From assembly GCF_015555905.1 (NCBI RefSeq), contig NZ_JADNLK010000006.1, positions 1 through 64,000 of the forward strand: a DNA stretch of 64,000 bases, given 5' to 3'. The translations under genes and the position numbers were made by a program. Each line of letters begins with the position of its first letter. The first letter of the stretch is position 1. The DNA is from Clostridium sp. D43t1_170807_H7. GTDB lineage: Bacteria; Bacillota; Clostridia; Clostridiales; Clostridiaceae. Positions 53,865-63,145 of this stretch are shown piece by piece. The notes below the pieces were generated by a model. That model saw only the letters and a program-made list of their open reading frames with translations, made no database searches and was not told the DNA's origin.

Positions 53865-54704
53865 ATGAGGAAAAAAGGAGCTATATTATTGTGCATTTTA
53901 CTTATGTTAAGCTTATACGCATGTAGAACGAATGATAGCGCAAATATTAATGAGGTTGCAACTGATATTATATTGGAAGAGACTGAAGTCATGAATTCTT
54001 TTGTAAGTTGGTGTCCATATCCAGATGATTATCTTAAAGAACTTTGTGACACATATGAGTTAGAAAAGTTGACAGAAAATTGTCAGTCTGATTATGAGAA
54101 AGTCAAAACTATTACTAATTGGGTGTCTGGGTTGTGGAACCATGATGGAATGAATCAGCCAGAACAAGGTGATCCAATGTATATACTTGATCAAGTAATT
54201 AATCATGGACAACGATATAGATGTGTAGAGTATGGAACTGTTATTAGTGGATGCCTTAATGCATTAGGATTTGAATGCCGTCAGTTGGGTCTAAAGACAA
54301 AAGATGTAGAAACCCGAGAAGTCGGAGCTGGTCATGTTGGAGCTGAAGTATATTTAGAGGATTTGAAAAAATGGGTTTTCATTGACGGACAATGGGGTGC
54401 AATTCCAATGCTTGAGGATACACCACTAAGTGCTTACGAATTTGGTGTGGCAATTAGAGAAAAAGACTCAAACTTGAGGATTAATTGGGCAAACAATGTT
54501 TATCAAGCACCGGATTCAGAGTATTTTGAGTGGATTGAACCATACCTGTATTATATGGATTCTCAGTTCAAAAATGTAGATGGGGGCTACACAGATGTTA
54601 TGTTTGTTCCTGATGATGGAAAAAATGTGACTGTATTTCAAAGGAATTATGATATCGATATAGATTACTATTTGAGAGATGTGAGCGTATTCTATTATAG
54701 GTAA
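53865..54704 (+). CDS. Transglutaminase-like lipoprotein
   Basis: A 279-residue lipoprotein with a signal and lipobox LYAC (Cys at residue 20). The transglutaminase-like core has Cys in YRCVEYG (about 120), His in GAGHVGAEV (about 156) and Asp in FIDGQWG (about 173), a full catalytic triad. It would sit on the outer face of the membrane, as a protease or crosslinking-type enzyme of unknown substrate. The codon choice (CGT, CGA, CCG, TGC) and higher GC differ from neighbours, suggesting recent transfer. The ATG at 53865 has GGAGGAG properly spaced; an ATG five codons earlier overlaps that site. Confidence 0.85.
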   Translation: MRKKGAILLCILLMLSLYACRTNDSANINEVATDIILEETEVMNSFVSWCPYPDDYLKELCDTYELEKLTENCQSDYEKVKTITNWVSGLWNHDGMNQPEQGDPMYILDQVINHGQRYRCVEYGTVISGCLNALGFECRQLGLKTKDVETREVGAGHVGAEVYLEDLKKWVFIDGQWGAIPMLEDTPLSAYEFGVAIREKDSNLRINWANNVYQAPDSEYFEWIEPYLYYMDSQFKNVDGGYTDVMFVPDDGKNVTVFQRNYDIDIDYYLRDVSVFYYR

Positions 54705-54800
54705 GGTATGGACTGATTAATTGAATATGGAGCTATTCTGTGGATTGTAAGAACAAAAAAACTGATAATAATATTTCAGATAAGATAAAAGAGTATAAAA

Positions 54801-54842
54801 AGCCTCTAGAGTTAAGTTAATTAATTCTAGAGGATTTTTTTA
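54801..54842 (+). terminator. Rho-independent terminator
   Basis: The stem CCTCTAGA with TCTAGAGG, extended by GTTAA/AATTAAT pairing, is followed by seven Ts. It isolates the Wadjet operon from the lipoprotein gene. Confidence 0.85.
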
Positions 54843-54998
54843 CCCTTTATTGCGATAGCTCCTTTTTTATGTAAAATTATAATATAGAAATAAATGTAGG
54901 ATATCTTAATAAAGAAAAATATTTGGAATAATTAATAAAATATACTATGGTAAAATAATAAAATATATTAATAAAAGTAAAAATGGTAGGCGATAAAT

Positions 54999-56498
54999 AT
55001 GTTAAATATTACTTCAAAAACAACTAAGAAGATTACTGAGGCATCATATCTATGTATGGAAAATACATTTAGATATAGAGTAATAATAAGAATTGCATAT
55101 AAAAAATATGAAAAAATGAAGTATTCACTGTACAAAGAAGAAATTTTTGATGATATTAAAAAAGTTAATGGATTTGAGGAATATACATTAGATAACTTAA
55201 AGCAAGATTTAGATTCTCTAGAGTATTGGGGTAATTTTATTACCATACAAGATACAGCAAAAACTAAAACTTTAGAGGAATTTAAGAATAGAAAATTTAG
55301 ATATCAATTATCTTCAACAACAATTGAGTTAGAAAGAACCTTAATAAAAATTGAAAGTACTAAAGAAACAGCTAGAGGATCATTAGAAATTTCATTAATT
55401 GAAAGATTTAAAGAAACATTAGAGCAAATAAAAGTTCTCGAAGAGTTTGACAGTAGCAAAATATATTCATGGTGGGAAATGTTAAATAGAGATTTTAAGC
55501 ATTTAAATGAAAATTATCAAGATTATATTAGCAAATTTTATTCTCCAAAAACAGAGGAGTTACTAAAAACTAATGAATTTTTAATATTTAAAGAAAGTTT
55601 TATAAAATACTTAAGAGAGTTTATCAAGGGGTTACAAATAAATGTACCTAATATAAAGTATTTATTAAATCATATTAATGATGAAGAAGCTAAAATTAGG
55701 TGGATTGTTCAGAATATTATAAAGTATGAAAAAGAAAATATAACTTTAGATATTAATTATGATGAAAAAGAAAGTTATGAATTACATTATGGAAGATACC
55801 TAAGCATGAGAGAATGGTTTATTGGATCTTTTGGAAATATTTCTATGGCTGATAATCTTTTAGAAAGTACTAGTGAAATTATTAGAAAAATAACAAGATA
55901 TGCTTTGCAAATAGTAGAAATGCAAACTTCAGGGGGAAGCAGGAAGGGAGAATATAAGGCTTTAATTGAGATGTTTAATAAATGTGCAGATATTAATGAA
56001 GCGCATAAATTATCATCAGTAGTCTTTGGAGTAATGTCATCAAAGCATATAGGTTGTGATATTGAAAGAGAAACAGAAAATATTAATAGTGGAATATATG
56101 AAGAAAAAGCTACAACTATAGTAGTACAACCAAGTAATAGATATAGAGCAAAAACAGCTAATAGAAATTCAGTTAAGGAAAAAACAGAAGCTAAAAAAGT
56201 TATGGCTAAGCAAATATTAGAAAAGAGAAAAAGAGAAAAAGAAATTATTGAAAGTAAGATTGTAAATAATAGATTATCATTTAAAGAATTAGATAATATT
56301 ACTGCAGAAGAAAGAAGAATATTTTTAACTTGGCTATCTTATAGTTTAAATAAAAAAGATCAAGTTTGGGTAAGGAATGAATATGGAAGATACTATAAGG
56401 TAGTAAATAAGAATGAAACAGAAAAAATAACTTTAAAGTGTGAAGATGGAGACTTTATTATGCCTGCGTATGAGATTATTTTTAAAGAAGAGGTTTAA
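54999..56498 (+). CDS. jetA: Wadjet JetA (DUF2397 family, kleisin-like)
   Basis: A 499-residue protein matching the TIGR02677/DUF2397 family in length, position and sequence character. It has an N-terminal winged-helix part (FRYRVIIRIAYKKYEKMKYS, LKQDLDSLEYWGNF), a helical middle, and a C-terminal region ending FIMPAYEIIFKEE. In Wadjet, JetA is the kleisin that bridges the SMC-like JetC ATPases. The gene is the first of four in the order A-B-C-D. JetB starts three bases after its stop. The ribosome binding site (GGTAGGCGAT) is weak. The family assignment is from memory of these proteins. Confidence 0.88.
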   Translation: MLNITSKTTKKITEASYLCMENTFRYRVIIRIAYKKYEKMKYSLYKEEIFDDIKKVNGFEEYTLDNLKQDLDSLEYWGNFITIQDTAKTKTLEEFKNRKFRYQLSSTTIELERTLIKIESTKETARGSLEISLIERFKETLEQIKVLEEFDSSKIYSWWEMLNRDFKHLNENYQDYISKFYSPKTEELLKTNEFLIFKESFIKYLREFIKGLQINVPNIKYLLNHINDEEAKIRWIVQNIIKYEKENITLDINYDEKESYELHYGRYLSMREWFIGSFGNISMADNLLESTSEIIRKITRYALQIVEMQTSGGSRKGEYKALIEMFNKCADINEAHKLSSVVFGVMSSKHIGCDIERETENINSGIYEEKATTIVVQPSNRYRAKTANRNSVKEKTEAKKVMAKQILEKRKREKEIIESKIVNNRLSFKELDNITAEERRIFLTWLSYSLNKKDQVWVRNEYGRYYKVVNKNETEKITLKCEDGDFIMPAYEIIFKEEV

Positions 56499-56501
56499 AG
56501 A

Positions 56502-57635
56502 ATGAATTTTGTTGATTTATTAGAAAACTATTTGATATTAAAAGAGAGAGATAAAGAGCTATATTATGACATTAAAGATAATATAGATAAATATAAAAGT
56601 TTTATTTATGATAATATTGCTTATGACATAATTATAAAAGATGATTTTATAAAACTTGAAAAGATTCCAGGAATTCCAGAAGAATGGATGGGGATAAAAG
56701 AATTTACTGAAATTAAGGAATACATATTTTTTATTTTATTAATTACATTTTTAGAGGATAAGAATAAGGAAGAACAATTTATTTTATCTAGCATTACAGA
56801 ATATATAGAGCATAATTATCCAGATGAAAAGATAGAATGGACTATATTTAAAAATAGAAAAAGTTTAATAAAGGTTATGAAATTTGCCATAGATATTGGA
56901 ATAATTAAAAAAAATGATGGTAGTGAAGAAGAATTTTCAAAAAGTGAAACTGGAGATGTTTTATACGAAAGTACAGGATTATCAAGATATATAGTAAGAA
57001 GATTTAGTAAAGATATAGAAGATAGTGAAAGCTATGAAGATTTATTAAGTGATGAGTTTTCAGGCATAAGCAAGGATTTGGGAACCGTTAGAAAAAATAG
57101 AGTTTTTAGAAGATTGCTTTTATCTCCTGTTGTATATAATGATGAAAATGATAATGGAGATTATGATTATATTAAAAGCAAGAGAAGTTTTATTAGAAAT
57201 ACTTTTGAAGAAAATTTAGGTTGGGATATTCATATTCATAAAAATGGAGCATTAGCAGTTTTAGAAAATTCAAATGAAGTTAAAGATATTTTCCCAAATA
57301 AAAAAGGTGAAAGTGCAGCAGTTTTATTTATTAATAAGGAAGTAAGAAGAAATATTAACTCAGGCAACTTTAAAAAGGAAGATAATGACACGGTTATTAT
57401 GAGTAATTCAGAATTTGAAGAATTTATTATTGAAGTAAGAAAAGCTCATGGTCATGGATTTACAAAGACATTAAGAGATGTAAGTGATCAAGTTTTTATA
57501 AACTTAATAAGAAACTTTATGAAAGATTTTTCTATGATAAGAGAAGAAAAAGATTTCACTATACTTATGCCTATTATTGGGAAAGTTTTAGGTGAATATC
57601 CAGAAGATTATAAAGGAGAGGCTAAAGATGAGTGA
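56502..57635 (+). CDS. jetB: Wadjet JetB (DUF2398 family, KITE-like)
   Basis: A 377-residue protein matching the TIGR02678/DUF2398 family: a paired winged-helix architecture with stretches such as DDFIKLEKIPG, EWMGIKEFTEIKEYIFFILL and a TGLSRYIVRRF segment. In Wadjet it is the KITE subunit that binds the JetA kleisin. It is separated from jetA by three bases and overlaps jetC by eight, so the operon is translationally coupled. No catalytic site is expected or seen. Confidence 0.87.
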   Translation: MNFVDLLENYLILKERDKELYYDIKDNIDKYKSFIYDNIAYDIIIKDDFIKLEKIPGIPEEWMGIKEFTEIKEYIFFILLITFLEDKNKEEQFILSSITEYIEHNYPDEKIEWTIFKNRKSLIKVMKFAIDIGIIKKNDGSEEEFSKSETGDVLYESTGLSRYIVRRFSKDIEDSESYEDLLSDEFSGISKDLGTVRKNRVFRRLLLSPVVYNDENDNGDYDYIKSKRSFIRNTFEENLGWDIHIHKNGALAVLENSNEVKDIFPNKKGESAAVLFINKEVRRNINSGNFKKEDNDTVIMSNSEFEEFIIEVRKAHGHGFTKTLRDVSDQVFINLIRNFMKDFSMIREEKDFTILMPIIGKVLGEYPEDYKGEAKDE

Positions 57636-60600
57636 TAGATGGATTGCAAATAAGTTTGGATTATTTGATTTTTGGTATTACGATGAAGAAGAGTTTGAGT
57701 TATCAAATGGAAAAATTATTTTTAGAGGAACTAATGGTAGTGGTAAATCAGTAACTACTCAAAGTTTTATTCCATTATTATTAGATGGAGATAAAAGACC
57801 AAGTAGATTAGATCCATTTGGATCAAGTGCTAGAAAAATAGAAAATTATTTACTATTAAATGAAGAGGAAAATGATAAGATAGCATATCTTTATATGGAA
57901 TTTGTAAAACCATCTTCAAATACATACTTAACCATTGGAATAGGATTTAGAGCTAGACGGGGCAAAAAATTAGATTGTTGGCATTTCATATTAAAAGATG
58001 GAAGAAGAATTAATAAGGAGCTTAAACTTTATAAAAAAAGAGAAGGAAAGAAGTTTGCCTTAACAGATAAAGAGTTTAAGAATGCTTTAGGAGAAGGAAA
58101 TATATATACAACAAGTCCTAAAGAATATATGGAAAAGGTTAATGAACATTTATTTGGGTATTCAGATATAGATAGTTATAAGGATTTATTAAATTTATTA
58201 ATACAAGTAAGAAGTCCTAAATTATCTAAAGATTTTAAACCAACAGTTATATATGAAATATTAAAAAGTTCATTAAGTTTATTATCAGAAGATGATTTAA
58301 GAACTATGTCTGAAGCTATGGATAATATGGATAGTCTTAATAATAAGCTTGAAGAATTAAAAAAGAGCAGAGAATCAGCTATAAAAATAAGAGATTCTTT
58401 TAATAGATATAATTTAAGTGAGTTATATAATAAAAGTAGAAATTATTATAGTAAAAAAACTCAAGTTAAAAAATTAAATATAGATTTAGAAAATTTAAAT
58501 TTAGAAAAAGAAGAAATATTAAAAGATATTGAAAAAAATAAAAGTGAGCTTGAGACATATATAAATAAATTAAATGCAGCAAAAATAAAAGAAGAAGTTT
58601 TAAAAAATAGTGAAGGATTTAATGCTAGAGATAAGCTATGTAAAGCTGAAGAAGAATTAAAAGAATTAGTAACTGCTCGTGATAAAAATCAAGAAAAATA
58701 TAATAAGAAAAATGATGATAAAATAAAAAGAGATAAGGAAATAAAAAATTTAGACTTAGAAGTTAGTCATATAATAAATGAAGTAAAGATGTTATTAGAT
58801 GATGAAGAATACTTTAGAGAAGAAAGTTATATTCAAGAAGATTTTGGTCTTAAAGGTATTTTAAATAATGATAATTTTATTTTTGAAGATATAAGAAGTA
58901 GTATTAATGAGTATGATAAATTAGTTAGAGATGCATATAGTTTAATTTTACAGTTTGATAACTCTAAAAAAGAATTTAACACAGTAGAAGAGCAAAGAGA
59001 TTTCCAAAAGGGAGAAGTTGAATATGCAGAAAATAAGTTAAAGGAATCAATTGAATATTTAACAAATTTAAAAAGTGAATATATAGAAGAAGTTAATGAA
59101 TATTTAAGAAAAGTTACAGAATTTAATATAGATGAAAAAGAATTAGTAAATTTATTTAAAGAAATTAATGATATTAAAGAAATAGCTAATTGTAGCAATA
59201 TATTAAATACTATTAAAGAAATTAGTGAGCCTATTAGACATAATATTTTTGAAAATAAAATTACACTAGAAAATAAGAAAAAATCACTACAAGAAGATAT
59301 TAATAATATAAATAATGAAATTTTATCAATAGAAACCTCTAAAGAATTAATAGAAGATACAGAAGAAATAGTCAATTGTAAAAAGATTTTAAGCAATAAT
59401 AATATACCATTTGAAAATTTTTATAAATGTATAAACTTTAATGATGAAATATCAGAGGAAAGAAAAATTAATATAGAAGGCAGTTTATTTAATATGGGAA
59501 TATTAAATAGTCTTATTATACCATTAGAATATAAAGAAAAATCATTAGAATGTTTAAAAGGGCATGAATATAAAATAATATTTGCTGAAAAATCAGAAGA
59601 AATATCTAATATTAAAGATGATTTAGTGTTAGAAAATAATCGTTTTGTTGAAAAATATAAAAGTCAAATAGAAGAAATATTAAAAAGTATATCAATAGAT
59701 AATAACAATAAAAATAATACATTTATTAAAGATGATTTAAGTTTTGGAATAGGAATAATAAATGGTGGTTCTTATAAAAACTATGATTTAAAATATATAG
59801 GTTTAGAATCAAGAGAAAATTTTAGAAAACTGAAAATAGAGCAGTTAAATATTAAAAAAGAAGCTATAGAAAATGAGTTAAATAATATAGAAAAATTAAT
59901 ATTATTTACAGAAGAAAAGTTAAATAAACTTCAAGAAGAAATAGATAATTTCCCTAAAATAAATGACATTGAAGTTGGAATTAAAATTATAAATGAAATA
60001 AAAAATCAATTAGAAGTTTTAGAAAAAACTTTAAATTCATTAGAAGAAAAATTATTAAAAGTAAAAAGTGAATTAGATCAATTGAATATTAAGGTATTTA
60101 ATGCAACTGAATATATAAAAATTCCTAAAAATAAGGAAAGCTATGATAATGCTATTAAGAATATTACAGAGTATAGCAAAGTTATAGGAGACTTATCAGA
60201 AAAAGTAACAAATTTAAGACATAAAAAATCAGATATAAAGAGAATTAATGAAATTATAGATGAATTAAATGAAGATATGGACTCGATTTATGGGGACTTA
60301 TTAATAGTAAAAGATAAGATAGATTATAAGAATAATACTATAAATTCATTGCAGGAAACTTTATTAAAGTTAAATTTAGGTGAACTTGAAAAAGAATATG
60401 ATGAAGTTACAAACATAATTAATTTATATCCAGATAAAATTTCTAATATAAAAGAAAATATTGTAAGATCAGATGAAAAAATAAAAAGCTTAGATAATAA
60501 CTTTTCAGTTCTTGAAAAGAAAATTACAAGGGAAAATAATATATTAAATGTTTATACTACAGTTTTAGAAAATGAGTTAAATTTAAAATATATAAAAGAA

Positions 60601-61701
60601 TTAGATAACCTTACAGTAGAAGAAGCAGTAGTATATATTATGAAGAATTACGAAAGTTTTAATATATCTCAAAAGGAAAATACATTATCAAAATTATTTG
60701 ATGTTTATAATAAATTTAAAGGTGATTTAAGTGATTATTCCTTAACTTCAGGAGATATTTTTGATAATTATGATGAAAGTGAAGATGAAGAGATAAATGA
60801 GATATTATCAGAGGCAGTAAGAACAGATATAAAAGTTAGATTTAACAGAAAAGTAGTTAGTATATATTCTTTAGTTGAAGAATTAAATGATACTATAGAA
60901 GTGCAAAATTTATTAATTAGTGATAAAGAAAGAGAAGTATTTGAAGATACATTAATTAATACATTAAGCACTAAAATAAATGCTAAAATACATTTAGCAA
61001 CTTCATGGGTTAATCAAATTAATAAGTTAATGGAAGATATGAACACATCAAATAAATTTAAGTTAAGTTTAAAGTGGATACCTAAGAAAGCAAGCAGTGA
61101 GGAAGAATTAGATATTAGAGAGCTTACTAAAATATTAGGAACACCAGATTTTATGAGTGATGAACAAAGAGAAAAGGTATCAAATCACTTTAAAGAAACC
61201 TTAAAGAAACAAAAAAGAATTGCAGAAGAAAATGGAACTATAAGAAGTTATCAAGGAATAATAAGTGATGTTTTAGATTATAGACAGTGGTTTGATTTTC
61301 AATTATGGTATTCAAAATCATCAGAACCTAAAAGGGAATTAACAGATAATGCATTCTTTAGATTATCAGGTGGGGAAAAGGCTATGGCAATGTATATTCC
61401 ATTATTTGCAGCTGTTAATGCTAGATATAATGGAGCAGATAAGAAGGATTGTCCTAGAATAATAGCGCTAGATGAGGCTTTTGCAGGTGTAGATGATCAA
61501 AATATTGGATATATGTTTGAACTTATTGAAAGTCTAAAACTAGATTATGTACTTAACTCACAAGTTCTTTGGGGAACTTATGAAAGTGTTAAGAGTTTAG
61601 CTATTTATGAGCTTATTAGACAAGGGGAAGAAGTAGTACTTCCTATAAAATATCACTGGAATGGAAAAGTTAAATCAATGGAAACTAAGATAGAAGTATA
61701 A
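57628..61701 (+). CDS. jetC: Wadjet JetC (SMC-like ATPase)
   Basis: A 1357-residue SMC-like ATPase of the TIGR02680 type. The Walker A motif FRGTNGSGKS is near residue 34. A very long coiled coil rich in Lys, Glu, Asn and Ile spans about 230-1140. The ABC signature RLSGGEKAMAM is near 1247, and the Walker B is IIALDEAFAGVDD near 1281. It loads on plasmid DNA and extrudes loops with JetA and JetB. The ATG at 57628 has AAAGGAGAGG six bases upstream. The upstream extension to 57592 lies within jetB and has no such site. Confidence 0.93.
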   Translation: MSDRWIANKFGLFDFWYYDEEEFELSNGKIIFRGTNGSGKSVTTQSFIPLLLDGDKRPSRLDPFGSSARKIENYLLLNEEENDKIAYLYMEFVKPSSNTYLTIGIGFRARRGKKLDCWHFILKDGRRINKELKLYKKREGKKFALTDKEFKNALGEGNIYTTSPKEYMEKVNEHLFGYSDIDSYKDLLNLLIQVRSPKLSKDFKPTVIYEILKSSLSLLSEDDLRTMSEAMDNMDSLNNKLEELKKSRESAIKIRDSFNRYNLSELYNKSRNYYSKKTQVKKLNIDLENLNLEKEEILKDIEKNKSELETYINKLNAAKIKEEVLKNSEGFNARDKLCKAEEELKELVTARDKNQEKYNKKNDDKIKRDKEIKNLDLEVSHIINEVKMLLDDEEYFREESYIQEDFGLKGILNNDNFIFEDIRSSINEYDKLVRDAYSLILQFDNSKKEFNTVEEQRDFQKGEVEYAENKLKESIEYLTNLKSEYIEEVNEYLRKVTEFNIDEKELVNLFKEINDIKEIANCSNILNTIKEISEPIRHNIFENKITLENKKKSLQEDINNINNEILSIETSKELIEDTEEIVNCKKILSNNNIPFENFYKCINFNDEISEERKINIEGSLFNMGILNSLIIPLEYKEKSLECLKGHEYKIIFAEKSEEISNIKDDLVLENNRFVEKYKSQIEEILKSISIDNNNKNNTFIKDDLSFGIGIINGGSYKNYDLKYIGLESRENFRKLKIEQLNIKKEAIENELNNIEKLILFTEEKLNKLQEEIDNFPKINDIEVGIKIINEIKNQLEVLEKTLNSLEEKLLKVKSELDQLNIKVFNATEYIKIPKNKESYDNAIKNITEYSKVIGDLSEKVTNLRHKKSDIKRINEIIDELNEDMDSIYGDLLIVKDKIDYKNNTINSLQETLLKLNLGELEKEYDEVTNIINLYPDKISNIKENIVRSDEKIKSLDNNFSVLEKKITRENNILNVYTTVLENELNLKYIKELDNLTVEEAVVYIMKNYESFNISQKENTLSKLFDVYNKFKGDLSDYSLTSGDIFDNYDESEDEEINEILSEAVRTDIKVRFNRKVVSIYSLVEELNDTIEVQNLLISDKEREVFEDTLINTLSTKINAKIHLATSWVNQINKLMEDMNTSNKFKLSLKWIPKKASSEEELDIRELTKILGTPDFMSDEQREKVSNHFKETLKKQKRIAEENGTIRSYQGIISDVLDYRQWFDFQLWYSKSSEPKRELTDNAFFRLSGGEKAMAMYIPLFAAVNARYNGADKKDCPRIIALDEAFAGVDDQNIGYMFELIESLKLDYVLNSQVLWGTYESVKSLAIYELIRQGEEVVLPIKYHWNGKVKSMETKIEV

Positions 61702-61737
61702 TAAAGTTATTTAGATAAAAGAAATAGGAAGATTTAT

Positions 61738-63018
61738 ATGAAAGAATCATTAGATTTAATAAATAGTAATAATATTTATAAAAAAATATTTTCAGAAGTA
61801 TATAGTAAATATAAAAAGTATGGAAAAATTACAGGCAGCTTTAATTTAAAAGCTGCCAATAATGAAGAAAGAAGAATACTATCTAATTTTGACTCAAAAG
61901 TATTGACAGAAGGAAAAGCTAAGATAAAGTGTAGTACAGTAAGAGAGTTATTTAATAGAAAATTAAAAGAGTATAGCTTTGAAGAGTTGTTAGTTAAAGT
62001 AGTTGGGAAAGAACTAAAGACTAATAAAGAAATTAAAGATGAAGAAAAGAATCAAGAAGAAAAATTTTATGATGATATATTAAAAGCTTGTGATAATGGT
62101 ATTGGTAGACAATGGTTTCTTGAAGTTTTATATAAGAAAAAATATGGATATAACATTATTATAAGGAAATATAAAAGTGAAAAGGAAATAAATAAATTAG
62201 AGGAATTAAATAAAAGAATAATTTTAACAATTAATTCACTAAATAAACTTCCATATTTAAATAATGAATATGAAAATATAGCAGTATTTTCAGCAGTAAA
62301 TACAAAGGATTCTCATTTTTTTGATATTGATAAATTTACAGGAAGATTATTTATAAAGGCTATATCATTTATTCTTAATAAAGATGAGCCTAAAGATATA
62401 AATGAAATTAATGAATTATATTATGAAGTTGGTATATTAAAAGATGAAATATCAAATCATACAACTATTTATGGATTAAATGCTTTTAATAGAGATAATA
62501 GTGAAGTTAAGGCAATTAATAGTTTTAATATATGGAAGGAACCATTACAAATATCTATAAGTAATTTATTGAAAATAGATTATTTAGAATCTATAAATAA
62601 TACAGTTTTTATATTTGAAAATCCAGCAGTTTTTCATAAGATATTAAAGATGAGTGATGACAATATTTCATTAATTTGTACTAGTGGACAACTAAATTTA
62701 TCTTCATATATAGTACTTAATAAAATTAGAAACTTAAAAAATATATATTATGCAGGAGATTTTGATCCAGAAGGTTTAATGATTGCATATAAGATTAAGA
62801 AAAGATATAAAGAGAAGGTTAAGTTTTTAAATTATACTAAGGAAAGTTATTTAAATACCATGTCTAATAATTTTATTGAAGAAAAGAGCATGAGTCAATT
62901 AAATAAAATTAATTGTAGTGAGTTAGATGAAGTGATTAATGAATTAAGAATAAATAAAAGGGCAGCGTATCAAGAATTATTGATAGATGAATATTTGGAC
63001 TTAATAAAAAAGTATTGA
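61738..63018 (+). CDS. jetD: Wadjet JetD (DUF2399 Toprim nuclease)
   Basis: A 426-residue protein of the TIGR02679/DUF2399 family. An N-terminal part with winged-helix-like segments (DUF3323-type) is followed by a C-terminal Toprim fold. The Toprim residues seen are Glu in VFIFENPAVF (about 294) and the Asp pair in YYAGDFDPEGL (about 340-343). JetD cleaves circular plasmid DNA recognised by JetABC. It lies 36 bases after jetC and completes the type II Wadjet set. The ribosome binding site (AGGAAGA) is adequate. Confidence 0.9.
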   Translation: MKESLDLINSNNIYKKIFSEVYSKYKKYGKITGSFNLKAANNEERRILSNFDSKVLTEGKAKIKCSTVRELFNRKLKEYSFEELLVKVVGKELKTNKEIKDEEKNQEEKFYDDILKACDNGIGRQWFLEVLYKKKYGYNIIIRKYKSEKEINKLEELNKRIILTINSLNKLPYLNNEYENIAVFSAVNTKDSHFFDIDKFTGRLFIKAISFILNKDEPKDINEINELYYEVGILKDEISNHTTIYGLNAFNRDNSEVKAINSFNIWKEPLQISISNLLKIDYLESINNTVFIFENPAVFHKILKMSDDNISLICTSGQLNLSSYIVLNKIRNLKNIYYAGDFDPEGLMIAYKIKKRYKEKVKFLNYTKESYLNTMSNNFIEEKSMSQLNKINCSELDEVINELRINKRAAYQELLIDEYLDLIKKY

Positions 63019-63145
63019 ATTGAAAATGGTAGAAAGCCTAGATTTACATTATGATTTTTTTATGTATATAAGTAAGGATAATATGTTTTATTAAAATAAT
63101 AATTAGGGTATAATTATTATATATTAATTGTTTTAGGGGGAAAGT

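Noticed and set aside
54740..54820. 26-codon GTG frame (MDCKNKKTDNN and onward) after the lipoprotein gene
   Set aside because: It overlaps the terminator stem and has only a weak GGAG. Its composition gives no sign of a real peptide.
58833..59396. 187-codon minus-strand frame inside jetC
   Set aside because: It is complementary to coiled-coil codons and rich in Ser and Leu, as expected of an antisense shadow. It has no ribosome binding site.
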